Below the pieces are notes generated by a model. It searched no databases, was not told where the DNA came from, and saw only the letters and a list, made by a program, of their open reading frames with translations. Below are positions 7,645 through 13,868 of a stretch of 19,829 nt of DNA, in pieces (within the stretch, counting starts at the first letter, position 1; every line of letters begins with the position of its first letter). Source of the DNA: UBA1162 sp049513695 (GTDB lineage: Bacteria > Chloroflexota > Dehalococcoidia > GIF9 > UBA5629); contig JBEKVW010000036.1 of NCBI GenBank assembly GCA_049513695.1, positions 1 through 19,829 of the forward strand, written 5' to 3'. The position numbers and the translations under genes are program-made.

Positions 7645-8865
7645 ATGGCGATACAGAGAAAGGCCAACATACATATACTGGACGGAAACCAGGCGGCTGC
7701 TATAGCTGCCATGATGAGCCGTGTGCAGGTTATTGCCGCTTATCCCATCACCCCACAGACCCCTCTTACGGAGCAGCTATCGCAATATGTGGAACAGGGC
7801 GACCTTCAGGCGGAATACGTAGCTGTAGAAAGCGAACACAGCGCCATGGCCGTATGCACCTCCGCTTCACTGGTGGGAGCACGTACTTTCACCGCCACCA
7901 GCTCTCATGGACTGGCCTATATGCACGAGATGCTGCATTGGGCCGCCGGTGCGCGCCTGCCCATAGTTCTGGCCTGCGTAAACCGCGCCATCGGCGCACC
8001 TTGGAATGTATTGAACGACCAGCAGGATTCCATCTCCCAGCGTGATACAGGCTGGATCCAGATATATTGCCGCAATAATCAGGAGATCCTGGATAGCATC
8101 ATCCAGGCCTACCGGATAGCGGAGCAGGTTTTTGTCCCGGTCATGGTCTGCTATGACGGCTATATACTTTCACACACCGAAATGCCCGTCTATGTCCCAA
8201 CCCAGGAAGAGGTAGACAAATATCTTCCACCCTACGAACCGCACACCGTGCTCGACCCGGCCAACCCCAAGAATTATAACCTGGTAACCCTGGCCAACCC
8301 CCGGGTGGGAGTGGATGGCAAGCTGTGCCATGGGTATATGGAGCTAAGATACCTGCTTCAGGAAGCCCTGCAAAACTCCAAAGAAGTTATTGTGAGGGCA
8401 GGCAAAGAATTCAACCAGGTCTTCGGCCGTGACTATGCCAATGTATTCTGGGAAGACCGTAACGAGGATGCCGAGATAACCATAGTAGCCATGGGCAGTC
8501 TGGCTATGGAAGCTATCGTGGCCGCAGATATGTTGCGAGAGCAAGGCATTAAGGTCGGTGTGCTCGGATTACGGGTTTTCCGTCCTTTCCCCAAATCGGA
8601 AGTGGTGCAGGCCCTGCGCAAGTCCAAACTCATCGTGGTTTTCGATAAAAATATCAGCTATGGGTCCGAAGGCGCCACCTGCTCGGAAATCAAATCTGCA
8701 CTTTACGGAACGTATATTAACGCCGCCATCAGGAATTTCATAGTCGGCCTGGGCGGACGGGATATAAAGGCCCGGGAGCTGGTTGAGGCTACTAAAAAGG
8801 CTATAGCATCGCTCAAGGAAACGGTCGTTAACCCCGACTACCCCGAATGGATTTGCGAGATTTAG
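7645..8865 (+). CDS. porA: 2-oxoacid:ferredoxin oxidoreductase, alpha subunit
   Basis: A 406-residue subunit containing the pyrimidine-binding region of the thiamine-diphosphate site. The motif YPITPQTPLTE (residues about 32-42) and the following VESEHSAMAVCTSASLVGARTFTATSS are diagnostic for PorA/VorB-type chains. Further on, AMGSLAMEAIVAADMLREQGIKVGVLGLRVFRPFP marks the transketolase C-terminal-like domain. The start at ATG 7645 is chosen because MAIQRKANIHILDGNQAAA aligns with the family N-terminus. The frame is open further upstream to 7570, but that would overlap the delta gene. It is separated from beta by 12 bases. Length and motifs are complete. Confidence 0.93.
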   Translation: MAIQRKANIHILDGNQAAAIAAMMSRVQVIAAYPITPQTPLTEQLSQYVEQGDLQAEYVAVESEHSAMAVCTSASLVGARTFTATSSHGLAYMHEMLHWAAGARLPIVLACVNRAIGAPWNVLNDQQDSISQRDTGWIQIYCRNNQEILDSIIQAYRIAEQVFVPVMVCYDGYILSHTEMPVYVPTQEEVDKYLPPYEPHTVLDPANPKNYNLVTLANPRVGVDGKLCHGYMELRYLLQEALQNSKEVIVRAGKEFNQVFGRDYANVFWEDRNEDAEITIVAMGSLAMEAIVAADMLREQGIKVGVLGLRVFRPFPKSEVVQALRKSKLIVVFDKNISYGSEGATCSEIKSALYGTYINAAIRNFIVGLGGRDIKARELVEATKKAIASLKETVVNPDYPEWICEI

Positions 8866-8877
8866 GGAGATATAGAT

Positions 8878-9783
8878 TTGAAAGCCAATGCCGTCAATTT
8901 AATTGAGCAGGAGTGGATTTTACCGGGCAACCGGACCTGCCCCGGATGCGCCCTGTCGCTGGCCTACCGTCATATATTGAAGGCGTTGGAGGGCCAGTGT
9001 ATCGTTACTGTGCCCGCAAGCTGTGCCACGGTGCTGCACGGCATGTACCCTATTACAGCCGTTAACGTACCCTGTGTAAACACACCCTTTGCTTCTACAG
9101 GCGCATCGGCAACCGGACTGGTAGCAGGTTTAAAGGCGCTGGGTAAAAAAGGTATAACCGTGCTGGCCTTCGCCGGCGACGGCGGCACACATGACATTGG
9201 CATTCAGTCTCTAAGCGGGGCGGCAGAGAGGCAGATGGACTTTATCTACATCTGCTATGATAACGAGGGCTATATGAACACCGGCAATCAGCGTTCAGGC
9301 TCTACACCCCTGGGCGCCATATCGGGTACTACCCCTATCCTGGGCAAACAACAGTACCAGAAGGATATGACCGCCATCATGGAGGCTCACGGGATACCCT
9401 ATGTGGCAACCTGCTCGGCGTCATATCCCCTCGATTTATACGAGAAAGTTAAAAAGGCCCGGACGATTGAGGGAACGCGGTTTTTACACGTACATACACC
9501 GTGCCCTCCGGGCTGGCTCTTCCCATTCAGCGATACGATAAAATTCGGAGAGATGGCTGTGGAGACCGGCCTGGTAGTTCTGTATGAGATAGAGCACGGC
9601 ATCTTCAGACTGACATCGCACAGTGAATCGATGGCCCACAAGGGAGGCAACCTTCAACCGGTCCGCGAGTATTTCATCTCACAGGGCAGGTTCAAGACCA
9701 TCACGGAAGAACAGATAGATGAACTGCAGGATTGGGTCAATGCCCGCTGGAAGCAGTGCCTGCACAGGGCTACCAACCTGTAA
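8878..9783 (+). CDS. porB: 2-oxoacid:ferredoxin oxidoreductase, beta subunit (TPP and 4Fe-4S)
   Basis: A 301-residue subunit that binds thiamine diphosphate and one iron-sulfur cluster. CPGC (C21, C24) and C49 are three expected cluster ligands, with the 25-residue C24-C49 spacing seen in pyruvate:ferredoxin oxidoreductases. C210 in TPCPPGW is the probable fourth. The thiamine motif runs from GDG (100-102) to DNEGYMNTG (128-136). The start is TTG at 8878, with GGGAG upstream at 8866-8870, since no ATG lies near the conserved N-terminus. It ends the operon, and a weak hairpin with a T run follows at 9798-9815. Confidence 0.93.
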   Translation: MKANAVNLIEQEWILPGNRTCPGCALSLAYRHILKALEGQCIVTVPASCATVLHGMYPITAVNVPCVNTPFASTGASATGLVAGLKALGKKGITVLAFAGDGGTHDIGIQSLSGAAERQMDFIYICYDNEGYMNTGNQRSGSTPLGAISGTTPILGKQQYQKDMTAIMEAHGIPYVATCSASYPLDLYEKVKKARTIEGTRFLHVHTPCPPGWLFPFSDTIKFGEMAVETGLVVLYEIEHGIFRLTSHSESMAHKGGNLQPVREYFISQGRFKTITEEQIDELQDWVNARWKQCLHRATNL

Positions 9784-9797
9784 TTGACCTTTTGGGT

Positions 9798-9815
9798 GCT
9801 CTATCGAGCTTTTTT
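9798..9815 (+). terminator. short Rho-independent terminator after the oxidoreductase operon
   Basis: GCTC, a four-base TATC loop and GAGC are followed directly by TTTTTT. The stem is only four pairs, so it is weak, but it sits in the 39-base gap between two convergent genes where a terminator is expected. Confidence 0.45.
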
Positions 9816-9822
9816 CTGTGTA

Positions 9823-10248
9823 TTACTGCGGTTGAGACTCGCCCAGTTCTTGCAGAACACGTTCGAATACGGCCATATCCTCGGACGAAAAACGTTTCCT
9901 GATGCTTTCATCAAGCTCGCTGGCAAATTTAATAATCTTGGGACCGACTTCCCTTCCCTGACGGGTGAGGTAGACCAGGGCCGACCTGCGGTCCTCGGCG
10001 TTGGGCCGGCGTTCCACATAACCGTTCTTCTCCATGCGGTCGAGTATGCCGGTGATTGTAGAACCGTCAAGCGAAACACGCTGCCCCAGCTCTCCAATAG
10101 TTATGCCGTCCTCCATCCAGAGCGCGTGGAAAATCATATATTGCGGTGTTGTAAGATTAAACGGTGCAAGACGGGTCTCGTAATGCTCGTAGACTCTGCG
10201 CATCACGCGTCCGACATTAAAGCAGATATGTTCCCTGGCATCATACAT
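9823..10248 (-). CDS. MarR family transcriptional regulator
   Basis: A 141-residue winged-helix regulator. The N-terminal dimerisation helix is followed by LAPFNLTTPQYMIFHAL, the recognition region ITIGELGQRVSLDGSTITGILDRMEKNGYVERRPNAEDRRSALVYLT (about residues 49-96) with the typical DRR wing, and C-terminal helices. MarR proteins are usually repressors released by small molecules or by oxidation of a cysteine. The only cysteine seen is C9, near the N-terminus. The gene is divergent from the iron-sulfur protein gene at 10432, with matching operator-like sites in the 183-base gap, which suggests that it controls both that gene and itself. It has no clear Shine-Dalgarno site. Confidence 0.93.
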   Translation of the reverse strand: MYDAREHICFNVGRVMRRVYEHYETRLAPFNLTTPQYMIFHALWMEDGITIGELGQRVSLDGSTITGILDRMEKNGYVERRPNAEDRRSALVYLTRQGREVGPKIIKFASELDESIRKRFSSEDMAVFERVLQELGESQPQ

Positions 10249-10274
10249 AGTTTAGCTGATTAATTTTCGGGCAG

Positions 10275-10293
10275 ATATTTTGCACACAATGTA
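10275..10293 (-). promoter_or_regulatory. candidate MarR operator at the marR promoter
   Basis: Read on the minus strand the site is TACATTGTGTGCAAAATAT. It matches the site at 10383-10401 in 14 of 19 positions, sharing ATTGT, three variable bases and CAAAATA. It overlaps the -10 box and the expected start of the marR transcript. The plus strand contains TGCACACAA at 10281-10289, repeated exactly at 10373-10381. Confidence 0.5.
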
Positions 10294-10316
10294 ATGAGTT
10301 TGCCGCAGTTTGTCAA
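10288..10316 (-). promoter_or_regulatory. sigma-70-like promoter of the MarR gene
   Basis: On the minus strand TTGACA (10311-10316) and TACATT (10288-10293) are 17 bases apart, about 40 bases before the ATG. Confidence 0.6.
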
Positions 10317-10344
10317 GGCAAGCTATATATGCCTGAAAGGAGTA

Positions 10345-10373
10345 TTGACAAGCTCATTAATTCTTGTTACACT
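10345..10373 (+). promoter_or_regulatory. strong sigma-70-like promoter of the iron-sulfur protein gene
   Basis: TTGACA (10345-10350), a 17-base spacer and TACACT (10368-10373), with a TGT extended -10 element at 10365-10367. The predicted transcript starts near 10380, inside the operator-like sequence. Confidence 0.7.
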
Positions 10374-10401
10374 GCACACAAATATATTGTACACAAAATA
10401 G
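10373..10401 (+). promoter_or_regulatory. candidate double MarR operator at the iron-sulfur gene
   Basis: TGCACACAA (10373-10381) begins on the last base of the -10 box. It is followed 15 bases on by TGTACACAA (10388-10396). The core TTGTACACAA (10387-10396) is an exact inverted repeat, TTGT and ACAA, with a two-base centre. The longer form at 10383-10401, TATATTGTACACAAAATAG, resembles the site at the divergent marR promoter. Confidence 0.5.
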
Positions 10402-10431
10402 TTGCCTGACTTAAATTAATCGAGGTGTAAA

Positions 10432-11487
10432 ATGGCTAAAGCTATTTACGACAAACTAGCAGCAGCGCTTAATGCACGCGGTATGGCTGTACCGGCTGTG
10501 CCTTGTGCCGAATATTATGCGCTGGTTGAATTCCTCTTTTCGGAGGATGAGGCAGCCATTGTGTGCGCTATGCCCATCGAATATGCCGGTGTGGAGGAGA
10601 TCGCCGCCAACCTGGGAACAAAAGACCTTAAAAAGCTGGCGGCCCAACTCGAAGCTATGGGAGATAAGGGCACCATACATATTAAAGAGGAAAACGGCGT
10701 GAAGCTTTATGAGGGCCTTCCCTTCGTTCCGGGCCTCATTGAGTTCCAGCTGATGAAGGGTATCGTCGACGAACGCCACAAGAAATTTGCCTTCCTGCTC
10801 AGGGACTATTCAAAGGCGGTTAAAAGGGAATTTATGTCAGTTACACCGCCTAAGTTGCAGAGATCTGCAGCCGGCAGGCAAATCCCTGTGGATAAAGAGA
10901 TCAGACAGGTAACGACTGTAATACCCTACAAAGAGGTAAAAGAGTTAATTCAAAAAACAGAGTATATTGCTGCGGGTACGTGTGTCTGCCGTCACCAGGG
11001 CAACCTTATAGGAAAGCCCAGTTCCGAACCGCTTAACAATTGTATGGTTTTCGGCGAATCAGCTAAATTTGCAGTGCAGCGCGGCTTCACCAAGCGTTTG
11101 ACCCGGGAGGAAGCGCTTGCCAGACTTGATGAAGCAGAAAAGGCGGGCCTGGTCCACAACTACGCCAATACTCCGCAGCAATTTACTAACCTTTTGTGCA
11201 ACTGCTGCGGCTGCCATTGCTGGATCATCAAAGGGGCCAAAAACTCCCCCGCTCCCAGCCTGATGGTAAATGCCAGGTATCTGGTACACATCAATGAGGA
11301 AGACTGCACGGCCTGTGAAGCATGTATAGAGAGGTGCTGGATGCAGGCATTGAAAATGGTGGATGGCAAGCTTACGCGGGATGAAAAACGTTGTATAGGT
11401 TGCGGTATTTGCATGTGGGCTTGCCCGACCGATGCCCTCTATCTTGAACCCCGGGAAGCAGGCAAGATACCGCTTAAAATTTGCTAG
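10432..11487 (+). CDS. winged-helix, cysteine-rich, 2[4Fe-4S] iron-sulfur protein
   Basis: A 351-residue cytoplasmic protein with three parts. Residues about 35-105 look like a winged helix (PIEYAGVEEIAANLGTKDLKKLAAQLEAMGDKGTIHI) ending in FVPGLIEFQL. The middle carries a distinct cysteine set: CVC at 184-186, C204, and CNCCGCHC at 256-263. The C-terminus has two ferredoxin motifs, C292-C295-C298-C302 (followed by Trp, not Pro) and C321-C324-C327-C331-P332, plus a terminal C351. Such proteins occur in anaerobes as predicted electron carriers or redox sensors, and their partners are unknown. GAGGTG at 10422-10427 supports the start. It is transcribed divergently from marR, with operator-like sites at its transcription start, so it is probably repressed by that MarR. 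Confidence 0.75.
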   Translation: MAKAIYDKLAAALNARGMAVPAVPCAEYYALVEFLFSEDEAAIVCAMPIEYAGVEEIAANLGTKDLKKLAAQLEAMGDKGTIHIKEENGVKLYEGLPFVPGLIEFQLMKGIVDERHKKFAFLLRDYSKAVKREFMSVTPPKLQRSAAGRQIPVDKEIRQVTTVIPYKEVKELIQKTEYIAAGTCVCRHQGNLIGKPSSEPLNNCMVFGESAKFAVQRGFTKRLTREEALARLDEAEKAGLVHNYANTPQQFTNLLCNCCGCHCWIIKGAKNSPAPSLMVNARYLVHINEEDCTACEACIERCWMQALKMVDGKLTRDEKRCIGCGICMWACPTDALYLEPREAGKIPLKIC

Positions 11488-11497
11488 TCCGGTAATT

Positions 11498-12127
11498 TTA
11501 ATCCGGCTCTTTTTCTTTCCTGGCTACGCGGTCCCGTGCCCAGCGATGGATCTCATCCAATGCAGGCGGCGCCACGCTGAAGACATCAACATCTTTGGGG
11601 AATTGCACCAGGTGCCCTTCCCTGATAAAAAGCAGCGCTACATCACCATCTTTAAGCGTTTCGTCTATGGCCTGGCTGATATACTGGTACCTCTTGCGTG
11701 AGGCTTCACCGAAAAATTCATAAACCTTGGTAGCAACCTTGTCGCTGAGGAAACCGATCATAAGGCAGCGCTCCCAGTCCATCACCTCCTCCAGCAGCTT
11801 TGTATCCTCAATACATTTCAGGTTTTTACCATCCTTGCAGCGGCCGCATACCAGTTCGTAGCTCTTAGGGTTAAGCCCCTCCAACAATTTAAGCCCTTCC
11901 TCCCCATCCGAGTTGACCGTCTCATGGTAAATTATGGTTACACTGCCCAGGCTGTTCTCGAGCTTGTTAACCATTTCATTAACCTGACGCCAGTATTTTT
12001 CAAACAGTTCTACATAATCTGCAGGTGAATCCTTGCCGGCGTAGACTAGCGGCACCTGAAGGATTTTCCTGTTATGCTTATAGCTGCTGACTTCCGGTTT
12101 TTCCACTTTGCCTAATTCCTGCGACAT
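11498..12127 (-). CDS. conserved-looking protein of unknown function
   Basis: A 209-residue cytoplasmic protein I cannot assign. It has no signal peptide or membrane helix. Features are an internal CGRC pair (LVCGRCKDGKNLKCIED, residues about 113-130) and a C-terminal segment, DVALLFIREGHLVQFPKDVDVFSVAPPALDEIHRW, that looks like an alternating beta/alpha fold. The cysteine group could bind a metal. The start is ATG 12127 because GGGGAG lies eight bases upstream; the frame is open further to 12211. A good promoter lies at 12166-12194, so it is a separate transcription unit, convergent with the iron-sulfur gene (11-base gap). Confidence 0.7.
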   Translation of the reverse strand: MSQELGKVEKPEVSSYKHNRKILQVPLVYAGKDSPADYVELFEKYWRQVNEMVNKLENSLGSVTIIYHETVNSDGEEGLKLLEGLNPKSYELVCGRCKDGKNLKCIEDTKLLEEVMDWERCLMIGFLSDKVATKVYEFFGEASRKRYQYISQAIDETLKDGDVALLFIREGHLVQFPKDVDVFSVAPPALDEIHRWARDRVARKEKEPD

Positions 12128-12165
12128 AGCTTTTACTCCCCATCTGCCAATAATATGCTTCCCTA

Positions 12166-12194
12166 ATTTTAAATTCCCGCATGATTGACGACAA
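12166..12194 (-). promoter_or_regulatory. sigma-70-like promoter of the unknown gene at 11498-12127
   Basis: On the minus strand TTGTCG (12189-12194) and TAAAAT (12166-12171) are 17 bases apart, 38 bases before the ATG. Confidence 0.5.
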
Positions 12195-12252
12195 ATAGTA
12201 TCACATAGCACTTGGTTAATAGTTATCTCGCTGATAAACAGAGCGGCTATTA

Positions 12253-13173
12253 CTACCAGCCACCGCTGGCCCCGCCACCACCCGACATCCCACCTCCAAA
12301 GCCACCGAAGCCACCGCCACCTCCAGACCCGCCAATGAAACCACCGGGACCCCAGAATCCGCCACCGGTCTTATGCCAGTCCGTCGACTTTCCCGAAGCC
12401 TTCAGTGACTGGTAGTTTTTTGACAGCAAATAGTCAAATCCGAGGCCGAGAACAGCCAGTAATATAGGTGTGACAATAAGAGCCACGATCCCTCCAATAC
12501 ACAGGCCCAGGATAACACCTCCAATCACACCCCAGATACCGCCCAACCATATGCTTTTGCTGCGCGCCATAAATCCCATCAGATACACGGTGATAATGCC
12601 TAATATGATCATGACCGTGAACCAGTTGCCGAACATAGACCTGACAGGGTTATCCTCCAGGGGAGCCGGAGGAGAATTTTTTCTTATGTAATCCTCTATG
12701 GAGTTGACGCCAGCTGTGATTCCACCCTCATAGTCATTATTTTTGAACCTGGGTATAACGTCATTGTCACGTATCCGGCCGGCTCGTCCATCGGTAATAA
12801 TCGGCTCCAATCCATAGCCGACTTCGATCCTCATCATGTGATCATCGAGAGCAACCAGGAAGAGCACGCCGTTATCCACGCCTTTTTTCCCGATGCCCCA
12901 TTTCTCAAAAAGCCTACTGGCGTAGTCCTCGATGCTGTCACCTTCAAGGCTCTTTATGGTAATGACGGCAACTTCGGCAGTAGTATCTTTTTCCAGCTGA
13001 GTGAGCTGCGCCTCAAGTTTGGCTTTGACAGCGGGCGAAAGCAAACCGGCGTAGTCATTTACAAAACCCTGATACTCGGGGAAGTTCTGAGCCGCTACCA
13101 GTGCCGTGCCCATTGGAAGCAACATCAGGGCACATACACAGGCCAGGGCCAACAACACCGGAAGGCGCTGCAC
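12253..13173 (-). CDS. TPM-domain membrane protein (YgcG family)
   Basis: A 306-residue exported protein. An N-terminal signal peptide ends near residue 28 (ALVAA-QN). The TPM domain spans about 33-163, with VNDYAGLLSP, AVITIKSLEGDSIEDYASRLFEKWGIGKKGVDNGVLFLVALDD, RIEVGYGLEPIITDGRAGRI and YEGGITAGV. Two hydrophobic segments follow (about 183-200 and 209-245), then a C-terminal tail made almost wholly of glycine, serine and phenylalanine, ending GGASGGW. Members are often found next to LemA, as here, and are thought to act on the cell envelope or in protein quality control. The GTG start overlaps the lemA TAG stop by one base (TAGTG), with GGTGGAG just upstream, so translation is probably coupled. 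Confidence 0.9.
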   Translation of the reverse strand: MQRLPVLLALACVCALMLLPMGTALVAAQNFPEYQGFVNDYAGLLSPAVKAKLEAQLTQLEKDTTAEVAVITIKSLEGDSIEDYASRLFEKWGIGKKGVDNGVLFLVALDDHMMRIEVGYGLEPIITDGRAGRIRDNDVIPRFKNNDYEGGITAGVNSIEDYIRKNSPPAPLEDNPVRSMFGNWFTVMIILGIITVYLMGFMARSKSIWLGGIWGVIGGVILGLCIGGIVALIVTPILLAVLGLGFDYLLSKNYQSLKASGKSTDWHKTGGGFWGPGGFIGGSGGGGGFGGFGGGMSGGGGASGGW

Positions 13174-13748
13174 TAAAACTCCACCTTGGGCGCTTGATCA
13201 GCTCCGGTGACAGACTGGAAGTACTGCTTGGGAGTAAATCCAAACATACCGGCTATCGTATTAGTAGGAAAGGTTTTTATCTGCGTGTTATAATCCTGAA
13301 CCAGATCGTTATAGCGCCGGCGTTCCACGCTGATGCGGTTTTCTGTCCCGGCAAGTTCGTCCATAAGGTTGATGACGGTCTGGCTGGATTTCAAATCGGG
13401 GTAGTTTTCCATCACAGCTATCAGCCTTCCAAGTGATGTTTCCACCTCTCCTGCGGCCTCCGCCTTGGCATCCACAGTCGTAGCGCTGCCGTATTTGGTC
13501 CTGGCATCGTCAATCGCCTGGAATACCGTCTGCTCTTGCTTCATCATGCCTTTGACAGCATTGACCAGGTTGGGAATCAGGTCGTAGCGCCGCTGATACT
13601 GGGTCTCCACCTGGGCCCACTGTGCATCAATGGCCTGCGACTTGGATACCAGCGAATTATAAACGCCCATCAAAGAAACGGCGATTATTATGACTACAAG
13701 GACGACAGCGCCGGCTGCCGCCAATAAACATCCCCAAGTAGATTTCAT
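13173..13748 (-). CDS. lemA: LemA family protein
   Basis: A 191-residue protein with a short N-terminus, one hydrophobic helix (about 9-30) and a long cytoplasm- or periplasm-facing coiled-coil domain. The family signature is clear: NSLVSKSQAIDAQWAQVETQYQRRYDLIPNLVNAVKGMMKQEQTVFQAIDDARTKYG. The C-terminal part NDLVQDYNTQIKTFPTNTIAGMFGFTPKQYF is also typical. Its role is unknown; family members associate with envelope proteases or TPM proteins. The start is ATG 13748 because a perfect AGGAGGT lies at 13756-13762; the frame continues to 13826 but without support. It is the first gene of a two-gene operon with the TPM protein. Confidence 0.94.
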   Translation of the reverse strand: MKSTWGCLLAAAGAVVLVVIIIAVSLMGVYNSLVSKSQAIDAQWAQVETQYQRRYDLIPNLVNAVKGMMKQEQTVFQAIDDARTKYGSATTVDAKAEAAGEVETSLGRLIAVMENYPDLKSSQTVINLMDELAGTENRISVERRRYNDLVQDYNTQIKTFPTNTIAGMFGFTPKQYFQSVTGADQAPKVEF

Positions 13749-13797
13749 ATCTATGACCTCCTGGAAACACAGGCAATAATCCTGCGGTCGGTTAGCC

Positions 13798-13826
13798 ATT
13801 CTACACCAGCGATCGGCCCGGAACAA
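13798..13826 (-). promoter_or_regulatory. possible promoter of the lemA operon
   Basis: On the minus strand TTGTTC (13821-13826) and TAGAAT (13798-13803) are 17 bases apart, 49 bases before the ATG. The -10 box is good and the -35 is weak. Confidence 0.4.
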
Positions 13827-13868
13827 ATGCGAGTGATCGGATATGCTGCAGTTAGCTATTGTCGCCGA

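Noticed and set aside
11489..11519. CCGG repeats around an AT loop followed by a T-rich stretch, as a terminator between convergent genes
   Set aside because: The stem is only four pairs, the loop does not pair, and it contains the stop codon of the minus-strand gene.
11498..11800. Weak resemblance of the C-terminal part of the unknown protein to eRF1 domain 3-like folds
   Set aside because: Impression from pattern alone, with no diagnostic motif; not used as a call.
12210..12420. Proline-rich open frame opposite the end of the TPM gene
   Set aside because: It is the complement of the glycine-rich tail of the TPM protein and has no ribosome site or family features.
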